This document shows, piece after piece, positions 33,933 through 41,060 of a stretch of 41,060 nt of DNA. Numbering within the stretch: position 1 is the first letter of the stretch; each line of letters opens with the position of its first letter. The notes under the pieces were generated by a model. It saw only the letters and a program-made list of their open reading frames with translations, searched no databases and was not told the DNA's origin. This stretch comes from Desulfuromonadales bacterium (GTDB lineage Bacteria > Desulfobacterota > Desulfuromonadia > Desulfuromonadales > Syntrophotaleaceae): the NCBI GenBank assembly GCA_003561875.1, contig PWVL01000183.1, forward strand, positions 1-41,060, read 5' to 3'. Both the position numbers and the translations under genes were made by a program.

Positions 33933-36578
33933 TCAAGCCGTCTGCAACAGATCCTCAATCAGGCGCGGTGCGGTTTTCAGCGCTTCGCCAAGTTGTTCCG
34001 GCCGGCTGCCCCCCGCCTGGGCCAGGTCCGGCCGGCCGCCGCCACCACCGCCGACCAGGGGGGCCAGTTGCTTGATCAGAGCTCCGGCCTGCAGCCGCGG
34101 GGTAAGGTCCTTGCTCACGGCGACCAGCAGACCTGCCTTGCCGGCATGGCTGCTGCCAAGCACCAGTACACCGGATGAGAGGCGGTCGCGAACCTGGTCG
34201 GCCAGCTCCCGCAGCGCTTTGCCGTCCAGATTGTCCACCTGCCCGCAGACCAGAGTGATGCTGCCTACGCTGGTGGCCCGGGCAAGCAGGTCGCCGGCCT
34301 GATCGGCGTTGAGTTTGCCCTGCAGGGACTCGACTTCCCGTTCCAGTTCCTTCTGCCGCTCGAGGAGCTTGCGCAGCCGGACTGCAAGTTGCGGCCGGTC
34401 CGTCTTGATCATTGCCGCCAACTGGTCAAGGGTCCGTTCCTGCTGACGAACCTTTTCCAGAGCCGCGGCCCCGGTGACCGCCTCGATGCGCCGCACTCCG
34501 GCGGCGATACCCGACTCCTGAAGGATTTTGAACAGGCCGATGTCCCCCGAGGCGTCCGCGTGGGTGCCGCCACAGAGTTCCATGCTGAAATTACCGACCC
34601 GCACCACCCGCACCGAGTCGCCGTATTTTTCGCCGAACAGGGCTGTTGCGCCTGCGGCCACCGCCTCCTCTGGAGTCATCTGTTTCGTGACCACCTCCAG
34701 GTTGTTCCGTATCCGCCGATTGACCTCGGTTTCGATGTCTTCGAGTTCGGTGTCGCTGAGGGCGGAAAAATGGATGAAGTCGAAGCGCAGCCGTTCCGCC
34801 GTGACCAGCGAACCGGCCTGCTGGACATGGTTGCCGAGGGTTTCGCGAAGCACCTGGTGCAGAATGTGGGTGCAGGTATGGTTGAGGGCTGTGGCCAGGC
34901 GCGCTTCGCCGTTTACGGACAGTTCGGCCACAGTGTCGCGAAGGACTCGGCCCCTGACTACCCGGCCGACATGGACCGTCAGCTCCGGCAGCGGTTTGCG
35001 CGTGTCGCTGATCGCCACGGAGCCATCGGCGGTCGAGAGAAGTCCCCGGTCGCCGCTCTGTCCTCCCGATTCACCGTAGAAGGGGGTGGCGGCAGTGACG
35101 ATTTCCACTTCCTGGCCTTGCTCCGCTTCTGCCAGAGACCGACCATCGACAAGAATCGCCAGAATTTCGCTGCGGCCGGTGAGACAGTCATAGCCGCTGA
35201 ACTCGCTGCGGACGCCGGCTTGCGCCAATTGCCGGTAAACGGAGGCTACAGCTTCCTCGCCGGAGCCTTTCCAGTGTTCACGGGCCTTGCGACGCTGTTC
35301 TTCCATGGCCTTGTTGAAACCGGCTTCGTCAATGACCAAGCCCTTTTCGGCAATGATGTCGGCAGTGAGATCAAGGGGGAAGCCGTAGGTGTCGTAGAGC
35401 CGAAAGGCGACCTCTCCCGGGAGCACGGTCAGTTTGTGCTGCTGCAGCTGTTGTACCTCCTCGGTGAGAATGCGCAGGCCGTTGTCAAGGGTCTGGATGA
35501 ATCGCTCTTCCTCGTTTTTGACCACTGTGGTGACATAGTCGCAGCGCTGGGCCATCTCCGGATAAGCGTCGGCCATGGATTCCAGAACGAAGGCCGCGGT
35601 GCGATACAGAATCGGCTGGTCAAAACCCAGCATTTTGGCGTGGCGGGCGGCCCGGCGCATGATCCGTCGCAGGACGTAGCCTCGCCCTTCGTTGCTGGGC
35701 AGCACCCCGTCGGCAATCAGAAAAGCGGTGGCCCGGCTGTGGTCGGCGATAACCCTCATGGAGACATCCGCCTCCCCGTTGGTGCCGTAAGCCTTGCCGG
35801 ACAGGCTCTCGATAAAGGCGAGGATGCCCCGCAGCAGGTCGCAGTCGTAGTTGCTGCGGACTCCCTGAACCACGGCGGCAATGCGCTCCAGGCCCATGCC
35901 GGTGTCGATGGACGGCTTGGGCAGGGGGGTAAGGGTGCCTGCGGTGTCGCGATCGAACTGCATGAATACCAGGTTCCACAGTTCCAGGTAACGGTCGCAG
36001 TCGCAGCGGCCGATGCCGCAGTCGGGACCGCAGGCCATGTCCTGGCCCTGGTCGATGTGAATTTCCGAACAGGGACCACAGGGGCCGGTGTCACCCATGG
36101 ACCAGAAATTGTCCTTTTCACCCATGCGGATAATACGCTCAAGGCCCACCTCGTCCCGCCACAGGGCAAAAGCTTCGTCGTCCTCCCTAAACACGGTAAT
36201 CCACAGCTTATCCGCCGGCAGCCCGAGTTCTTCGGTCAGAAAGTCCCAGGCATAGAGAATGGCGTCCCTTTTGAAGTAATCGCCGAAGGAAAAGTTGCCC
36301 AGCATCTCGAAAAAGGTGTGATGGCGGGCGGTGCGTCCGACGTTTTCCAGATCGTTGTGTTTGCCGCCGGCCCGAACGCATTTCTGGGCGGAGGCCGCCC
36401 GCTGGTAATCACGCTTTTCGCGACCGAGAAACAGGTCTTTGAACTGATTCATGCCGGCGTTGATGAACAGCAGGGTCGGATCGTTATGGGGAATGAGCGG
36501 CGACGAGGCAACCAGGGTGTGGCCGCGCTCCTCGAAATAGCGCAAAAAGCGGCTGCGGATGTCGTTGGCTGTGAGCAT
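33933..36578 (-). CDS. alaS: Alanyl-tRNA synthetase
   Basis: This class II synthetase charges tRNA-Ala by its G3-U70 pair and edits Ser/Gly. It has 881 residues. The catalytic domain has [11 protein letters not shown] and [18 protein letters not shown]. The editing domain has the zinc ligands HTCTH (567-571) and Cys669/His673 in CGGTH. The C-terminal domain ends in a Gly-rich [15 protein letters not shown] stretch before the C-terminal helix. The ATG at 36578 is the standard opening ([15 protein letters not shown]). It is the end of the cinA-thpR-recA-pilT-recX-alaS order, with 99 bases to recX. Confidence 0.97.
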   Translation of the reverse strand: MLTANDIRSRFLRYFEERGHTLVASSPLIPHNDPTLLFINAGMNQFKDLFLGREKRDYQRAASAQKCVRAGGKHNDLENVGRTARHHTFFEMLGNFSFGDYFKRDAILYAWDFLTEELGLPADKLWITVFREDDEAFALWRDEVGLERIIRMGEKDNFWSMGDTGPCGPCSEIHIDQGQDMACGPDCGIGRCDCDRYLELWNLVFMQFDRDTAGTLTPLPKPSIDTGMGLERIAAVVQGVRSNYDCDLLRGILAFIESLSGKAYGTNGEADVSMRVIADHSRATAFLIADGVLPSNEGRGYVLRRIMRRAARHAKMLGFDQPILYRTAAFVLESMADAYPEMAQRCDYVTTVVKNEEERFIQTLDNGLRILTEEVQQLQQHKLTVLPGEVAFRLYDTYGFPLDLTADIIAEKGLVIDEAGFNKAMEEQRRKAREHWKGSGEEAVASVYRQLAQAGVRSEFSGYDCLTGRSEILAILVDGRSLAEAEQGQEVEIVTAATPFYGESGGQSGDRGLLSTADGSVAISDTRKPLPELTVHVGRVVRGRVLRDTVAELSVNGEARLATALNHTCTHILHQVLRETLGNHVQQAGSLVTAERLRFDFIHFSALSDTELEDIETEVNRRIRNNLEVVTKQMTPEEAVAAGATALFGEKYGDSVRVVRVGNFSMELCGGTHADASGDIGLFKILQESGIAAGVRRIEAVTGAAALEKVRQQERTLDQLAAMIKTDRPQLAVRLRKLLERQKELEREVESLQGKLNADQAGDLLARATSVGSITLVCGQVDNLDGKALRELADQVRDRLSSGVLVLGSSHAGKAGLLVAVSKDLTPRLQAGALIKQLAPLVGGGGGGRPDLAQAGGSRPEQLGEALKTAPRLIEDLLQTA

Positions 36579-36677
36579 GAGCGTTTTCTGTTACCTTTCT
36601 GGTCGTTAGGAGTCGAGGATCGCAGCAAGTTCGGCCCGGCTCCAGTTTGAAAGTTCGGTGTCTTTTGGCGGCAGGGG

Positions 36678-37136
36678 TCAGTCCGGGCCTTGCAGCCGGT
36701 TCAGAACCAGTTCCAGCGCGAATCCCCGGCGCAGGAAATAGTGGACCACGCGGCGCTTTTCCCGGTCCTGGGCCTGCCGGTAGTCAAAGGCGGGGAAGCG
36801 CTGCCGCAGTATCTTTTCAAACAGCGCTTCCCCGTCAAATTCCGTCTCCAGTTCCTCAATGACGGTGTCCGCCAGGGCCTCGTCGATGCCCGCTGCCTGC
36901 AGCTCCCGGCGCAGCCGAAAACCGACGGCACGGCCATCGGTCAGCAGCTGCCGCGCCCGGCTGCGGGCGAAGCGTTCATCGCTGACATAGCCCAGTTCCC
37001 GGCAACGGTCGATGGTGCTGCGAATGTTTCGGGGCGCAAACCCCTTACGCCGCAGCCGCTGTTCCAGTTCCCGCTCGGTTCGCTCCCGCACCTTCAGCAG
37101 GTGAAGAGCGGCCTGAAAGACTTCATTCCCGGCCAT
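36678..37136 (-). CDS. recX: RecX, RecA modulator
   Basis: This encodes 152 residues of the RecX family, which binds RecA filaments and limits their growth and coprotease activity. Three-helix repeats are visible: ALHLLKVRERTERELEQRLRRKG, then IDRCRELGYVSDERFARSRA (the family signature), then a C-terminal repeat (VVHYFLRRGFALELVLNRL). The start ATG 37136 overlaps the pilT stop by 14 bases, so coupling to pilT is likely. A longer frame to 37286 is rejected because it would overlap pilT by 160 bases. PilT stands between recA and recX, which is unusual in enterobacteria. Confidence 0.92.
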   Translation of the reverse strand: MAGNEVFQAALHLLKVRERTERELEQRLRRKGFAPRNIRSTIDRCRELGYVSDERFARSRARQLLTDGRAVGFRLRRELQAAGIDEALADTVIEELETEFDGEALFEKILRQRFPAFDYRQAQDREKRRVVHYFLRRGFALELVLNRLQGPD

Positions 37137-38289
37137 GGTCGTCGTAGGTCGGGTCTGCTTCGTCCTGCGAGGGTTTTTCGTGGGAATGTTCAAAGGCTTC
37201 CCAACTGAGATCCGAAGTGGAGGAAATGCCGCTGGCCTTGAGCTTGAAATCGTCGGGGTTGGTGCTCTGCCGCAATGCTTCTTCAAAAGTAATGAGCTGT
37301 TGCCGATAGAGGTTCATCAACGACTGGTCGAAGGTCTGCATGCCGTAGGAGACGTAACCCTGTTGAATAGTGTCCCGCAACAGCTTGGTTTTTTCCCGGT
37401 CGTCGATGAGGTCCCGGGTGCGGGCGGTAGAGATCATGACCTCCACCGCCGGTACCCGGCCCTTGCCATCGGCCCGGGGTACCAGACGTTGGGAGATGAC
37501 TGCGCGGATGATACTGGACAACTGGGCGCGAATCTGCCGGTGCTGGTGGGGCGGAAAAACCGAAATGATACGGTTAATGGATTCCGCCGCGTCGACGGTG
37601 TGCAGAGTGGCCAGCACCAGGTGACCGGTTTCGGCGGCATGCAGAGCGGTTTCTATGGTCTCCAGATCACGCATTTCGCCGACCAGGATAACATCCGGGT
37701 CCTGGCGCAGGGCGTACTTGAGGGCGGTGGGAAAATTCTCCGTGTCGCTGCCGATTTCCCGCTGGTTGATGATGGATTTGCGATCCTTGTGCAGAAACTC
37801 GATGGGATCTTCGACGGTGATGATATGCACGGTGCGCTGGTTGTTGATGAAGTCGATCATGGCCGCCAGGGTCGTCGACTTGCCCGAGCCGGTAGCGCCG
37901 GTCACCAGCACCAGACCGCGAGGCTCCATGGCGATTTTCTCCACCACCGGAGGCATGTGAAGTTCGGAAAGATTGGGAACGATAAAAGGAATGACACGGA
38001 ACACCATGGTAATGCTGCCCCGTTGGCTGAAAATGTTGGCACGAAAGCGGCCCAACCCGGGAACGCCGTAGGCCATGTCGACTTCGTGACGCTCCTCAAA
38101 AATCCGCCGGCGCTTGTCGTTCATGATGGCGTAGGCCATCTGTCGGGTCAGATCGGCACCCAATCGTTCCGCCTTAGGCAAGGGGCGCAAGCTGCCGTCA
38201 ATGCGGTAGATGGGCGGCAGCCCCGGTTTGATGTGAATGTCGGAAGCCTTGGCCTTCAGGGCAACGGTCAGAATTTCATTCAGTTCCAT
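37123..38289 (-). CDS. pilT: PilT-type pilus retraction ATPase
   Basis: This hexameric secretion ATPase depolymerises type IV pili for twitching. It has 388 residues. Walker A is [10 protein letters not shown] (131-140), the Asp box DPIEF follows at 161-165, Walker B is ILVGEMRD (201-208), and the His box [12 protein letters not shown] (220-231). The C-terminal extension past about residue 340 is longer than in short PilT proteins and is charged. ATG 38289 with GGGAG is chosen over GTG 38307. It overlaps the recA stop by 14 bases. No other pilus gene is present, so the pilus itself is encoded elsewhere. PilU is an alternative name. Confidence 0.93.
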   Translation of the reverse strand: MELNEILTVALKAKASDIHIKPGLPPIYRIDGSLRPLPKAERLGADLTRQMAYAIMNDKRRRIFEERHEVDMAYGVPGLGRFRANIFSQRGSITMVFRVIPFIVPNLSELHMPPVVEKIAMEPRGLVLVTGATGSGKSTTLAAMIDFINNQRTVHIITVEDPIEFLHKDRKSIINQREIGSDTENFPTALKYALRQDPDVILVGEMRDLETIETALHAAETGHLVLATLHTVDAAESINRIISVFPPHQHRQIRAQLSSIIRAVISQRLVPRADGKGRVPAVEVMISTARTRDLIDDREKTKLLRDTIQQGYVSYGMQTFDQSLMNLYRQQLITFEEALRQSTNPDDFKLKASGISSTSDLSWEAFEHSHEKPSQDEADPTYDDHGRE

Positions 38290-39313
38290 GATTGGCTCCC
38301 GCCGCACCGACGACCGGTTTGATCAGGCCGAAGTGCTCATAAAGTTTCTCTTCGATGGCCCGGCCCGTGTCGGGGTGATCGCGCAGAAACTGTTTGGCGT
38401 TTTCCCGGCCCTGGCCGATGCGTTCACCGGCAAAGGAATACCAGGCACCGCTTTTGTCGATAATGTCGTGAGCCGCACCGAGATCCACCAGGTCCCCTTC
38501 CCGTGAAATCCCCTCGCCGTACATGATGTCGAACTCGGCTTCCTTGAAGGGCGGCGCGACCTTGTTTTTGACCACCTTCACGCGAGTGCGGTTGCCGATG
38601 CTGTCCTGTCCCTGTTTGAGGGCGGCGATGCGGCGGATATCCATGCGCACTGAAGCATAGAATTTCAGGGCATTGCCGCCGGTGGTGGTTTCCGGATTGC
38701 CGAACATGACCCCGATCTTCATGCGGATCTGGTTGATAAAAATCAGACTGCAACGAGACTTGCTGAGGGTGCCGGTGAGTTTGCGCAGGGCCTGGGACAT
38801 GAGCCGTGCCTGCAGGCCCATGTGGGAATCGCCCATCTCTCCCTCGATTTCCGCTCGTGGTACCAGGGCCGCCACCGAGTCGATTACCAGTACGTCGATG
38901 GCGCCGCTGCGAACCAGCACTTCGGCGATTTCCAGCGCCTGTTCTCCGGTGTCGGGCTGAGAGACCAGCAGGTCGTCGGTCCTGACCCCCAATTTGCGGG
39001 CGTAATGGATGTCGAGAGCGTGTTCGGCGTCGATAAAGGCGGCAATTCCTCCCTTTTTCTGAGCTTCGGCGACGATATGCAGGGCCAAGGTGGTTTTGCC
39101 CGACGACTCAGGACCGTAGATTTCAACGATGCGACCGCGGGGAATACCGCCAACACCCAATGCCAGGTCAAGACTCAGGGCACCGGTGGGAATAACCTCG
39201 ATGTCGGGCAGTGCGGAATCTTCGCCCAGGCGCATGATACTGCCTTTTCCGAACTGTTTTTCAATCTGGCTCATGGCCAGGCCGATGGCGCGGTCGCGGT
39301 TATTGTCGCTCAT
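38276..39313 (-). CDS. recA: RecA recombinase
   Basis: This makes the DNA-strand-exchange and LexA-coprotease protein. It has 345 residues. Walker A is GPESSGKT (67-74), Walker [11 protein letters not shown], and loop 2 lies around [23 protein letters not shown] before ATG 39313 is the site. The spacer to thpR is 21 bases, so no separate LexA-controlled promoter is seen directly in front; SOS control, if any, would lie further up. recA thus appears cotranscribed with cinA and thpR. Confidence 0.98.
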   Translation of the reverse strand: MSDNNRDRAIGLAMSQIEKQFGKGSIMRLGEDSALPDIEVIPTGALSLDLALGVGGIPRGRIVEIYGPESSGKTTLALHIVAEAQKKGGIAAFIDAEHALDIHYARKLGVRTDDLLVSQPDTGEQALEIAEVLVRSGAIDVLVIDSVAALVPRAEIEGEMGDSHMGLQARLMSQALRKLTGTLSKSRCSLIFINQIRMKIGVMFGNPETTTGGNALKFYASVRMDIRRIAALKQGQDSIGNRTRVKVVKNKVAPPFKEAEFDIMYGEGISREGDLVDLGAAHDIIDKSGAWYSFAGERIGQGRENAKQFLRDHPDTGRAIEEKLYEHFGLIKPVVGAAGANHGTE

Positions 39314-39334
39314 GGAGTCAAAATCCTTTGCTGG

Positions 39335-39916
39335 TTAAAGGCCGGTTTCGGAACAGGGGCCCCGCAACGGAACGACCTGGCGTGGCAAATGATGCGCCCC
39401 TCGAGCAGCGAGCCGGCTTTCGTAAAGGACCAGCCGCTCAAAGCGGATGGAGCCCTGAAGGCGTTCGTTGCCGGCAGAGAGAATTCGACCGGCCGCGGCG
39501 ACGGGCCGCCGGCAGCGACCGAGGGTGAGGTGCGGCACGAAGGAGCGTTGCTCCACAGGCAGTTGCAGCTTTTTCAGTTGCAGTACAACTGCTTCGTACA
39601 GCGCTGTCAGCCGGTCGCCGCCGTTCACTCCCAGCCACAGCACTCGCGGCCTGTCGGCATTCGGAAAGGCCCCAAGTCGGGTGAATGTCGCTGTAACAGG
39701 GGGAAATAAGACACCTATCGATAGCATAGAATGACCAAGCTGTTCAAGGGATTCTTCGGCGACACGGCCGAGAAAGGCGAGGGTCAGGTGAAGAGCTTCC
39801 GGTGGAACCCATCGCATATCCGGCAGATCTTCGGCCAGTTTCCGCTGCAGGCCGGAAAGAGCTGGTCGGACAGACTCCGGCAGGGGCAGGGCGACAAAGG
39901 CCCGAAGGTCGGTCAC
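39335..39916 (-). CDS. thpR: RNA 2',3'-cyclic phosphodiesterase (ThpR/LigT)
   Basis: This 2H-phosphoesterase opens 2',3'-cyclic phosphates on RNA, and in vitro can ligate tRNA halves. It has about 193 residues. The two catalytic HxT motifs are HLTLAFLG (about residues 43-50) and HLTLGRC (about 130-136). LRAFVALPLP is the usual opening. GTG 39916 overlaps the cinA stop by four bases (GTGA), so it needs no strong ribosome site of its own; ATG 39961 would overlap cinA by 49 bases. It sits between cinA and recA, a common order in this group. Confidence 0.9.
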   Translation of the reverse strand: MTDLRAFVALPLPESVRPALSGLQRKLAEDLPDMRWVPPEALHLTLAFLGRVAEESLEQLGHSMLSIGVLFPPVTATFTRLGAFPNADRPRVLWLGVNGGDRLTALYEAVVLQLKKLQLPVEQRSFVPHLTLGRCRRPVAAAGRILSAGNERLQGSIRFERLVLYESRLAARGAHHLPRQVVPLRGPCSETGL

Positions 39917-41060
39917 GGCTGTCGGGACTCGAAGCGGGAGGCCAGATAGCGCCGTATCCACTCAAGAGCCATACAGCCGGCCATGCGCCGCACCCGTTCC
40001 CGGTCGCCGCTGAAGCGGTAACCCTTGACCTGATCGGTGTGGCCGTCGCAGAGGGCCAGGAACACGGTGCCCGCCGGTTTGTCCTCGGTTCCTCCGTCGG
40101 GACCGGCGACGCCGGTGATGGCCAGACCCAGGTCGCTGCCGGCGGCATTACGGATGCCTCGAGCCATGGCTTTTGCGCAGGCTTCGCTCACCGCGCCGGC
40201 GGTTTCGAGAACTCCTGCGGGGACCTGCAGCCAGTCCTGTTTGGCAGCGTTGCTATAGGTGATCGCGCCTCGTTCGAAATAAACCGACGAACCGGGCAGG
40301 TCCGTGAGCATCTGCGAGACCAGGCCGCCGGTGCAGGACTCGGCCAGAGCGACGGTCAGCCCGGCATCGGTGAGCATGCGGGCAACGTTGCCGGCCAGGG
40401 TTTCCCGATCGCGACCGAAAACGAAGGGAGTCAGAAGCTTGCGCGCCTGCAGTTCGGCCTGGTCCAGTAGCTGATCGGCTCTTTCTCCCCGGGCGCGAAG
40501 CTTGACATGCACAAAGGGAAAATCCACGCCAAACGCCAGACTCACCCCCTCGGGCAGTTTTTGTGCGTCCAGCAGATCCTCAACCCGGGGCTCGGACAGT
40601 CCGAAGACCTTGACGATGCGTTCCTCCAGAGGCATGGCACCGCCGCTGCGCAGCTGCAGACGCGGCAGGACCTGTTGCTCAAGCATGTCCACCATCTCTT
40701 TGGGGACTCCCGGCAGAAAAAACAGATCGCATTCCTTGTAGCGCAGGGAAAAGCCGGGCGCGGTGCCAAGCCGGTTGCCGAGAACCGTGGCCTGCTGCGG
40801 CAGCAGGGCCTGCTTCTCGTTGCGGGCATGCATTTCCATGGCCCGGGAAGCGAAAAAATCCCTAATCTGGCCCAGAGCCTTTTCGTTCAGGGCCAGGCGG
40901 CGACCGAAAGCCCGAGCCGCCACCCGGGCGGTAAGATCGTCTTCGGTGGGGCCGAGGCCACCGGTGACGATCACCACCTGACGTTTTTCGGCCAGATCCT
41001 TCAGAGCTTTTTCGATCTCCTGCTCCACGTCGCCCACCACCCGGGATTCGAGCAGGGCGA
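39913..41060 (-). CDS. cinA: CinA-family protein: NMN deamidase / competence-damage protein (5' end cut by window)
   Basis: The frame stays open through the window end, so the first residues are missing. The N-terminal part is the molybdopterin-binding-like (COG1058) domain with VVGDVEQEI and VVIVTGGLGPTEDDLT. The C-terminal part is the CinA deamidase domain with ESCTGGL and GVAGPDGGTEDKPAGTVF. Such two-domain proteins hydrolyse ADP-ribose or NMN and support pyridine nucleotide recycling. At least 382 codons are visible of a family length near 415. Its stop overlaps thpR, and it leads the recA block. Confidence 0.94.
   Translation of the reverse strand, partial: ALLESRVVGDVEQEIEKALKDLAEKRQVVIVTGGLGPTEDDLTARVAARAFGRRLALNEKALGQIRDFFASRAMEMHARNEKQALLPQQATVLGNRLGTAPGFSLRYKECDLFFLPGVPKEMVDMLEQQVLPRLQLRSGGAMPLEERIVKVFGLSEPRVEDLLDAQKLPEGVSLAFGVDFPFVHVKLRARGERADQLLDQAELQARKLLTPFVFGRDRETLAGNVARMLTDAGLTVALAESCTGGLVSQMLTDLPGSSVYFERGAITYSNAAKQDWLQVPAGVLETAGAVSEACAKAMARGIRNAAGSDLGLAITGVAGPDGGTEDKPAGTVFLALCDGHTDQVKGYRFSGDRERVRRMAGCMALEWIRRYLASRFESRQP

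Noticed and set aside
39314-39334. LexA box directly before recA
   Set aside because: Only 21 bases separate thpR and recA, and no palindromic SOS box is visible there.

Overview
The window reads as a chromosomal segment of a GC-rich delta-type proteobacterium, most likely in the Desulfuromonadales/Geobacter-Pelobacter group. This rests on gene content and order: hslVU-argBDF-argG-argH-lysA-dapA-dapB-dapL, the diaminopimelate-aminotransferase (DapL) lysine route, cinA-thpR-recA-pilT-recX-alaS, ileS-lspA, a DUF4911 protein, and a PEP-CTERM tail. No search could be run, so the placement is by recognition only.

Layout. 1-1 kb: one copy of a 118-bp structured repeat and a minus-strand MscS channel. 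1.1-9.1 kb: plus-strand MFS transporter, small protein, folD, a tiny ribbon-helix-helix protein, ileS-lspA and a DUF4911 protein, with one minus-strand rhomboid protease. 9.1-11.6 kb: PEP synthase behind a strong leader hairpin. 11.6-14.7 kb: a decaying stretch holding a degraded LPS-kinase-like gene, about 650 gene-free bases with an orphan structured element and an intrinsic terminator, a frameshifted Tex remnant, an intact NUDIX hydrolase and the severed tail of a PEP-CTERM protein. 14.7-15.6 kb: two small genes with their own promoters, a J-domain protein and a PAS protein. From 15.65 kb to the end every gene is on the minus strand: alpha/beta hydrolase, nuclease, membrane protein, larE, cysK; the lysine genes; the arginine genes; hslVU; a cupin; and alaS, recX, pilT, recA, thpR and cinA (cut by the window end).

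How the genes work together. The minus-strand block from hslV to dapL joins a heat-shock protease, arginine synthesis from acetylglutamate to arginine (argB, argD, argF, argG, argH) and lysine synthesis from aspartate semialdehyde (dapA, dapB, dapL, lysA). A LptM-like lipoprotein sits between argH and lysA. The second repeat copy and an RDD membrane protein interrupt this block between argF and argG. The recA block links DNA repair and its regulator RecX with the pilus retraction ATPase and alanyl-tRNA synthetase through short overlaps.

I found no mobile element, CRISPR array, tRNA or rRNA and no obvious new multi-gene system. The best leads are the nearly identical 118-bp repeats found just 3' of two genes, the hairpin abutting the ppsA ribosome-binding site, the orphan structured element near 12.6 kb, and the gene decay around 11.6-14.7 kb.
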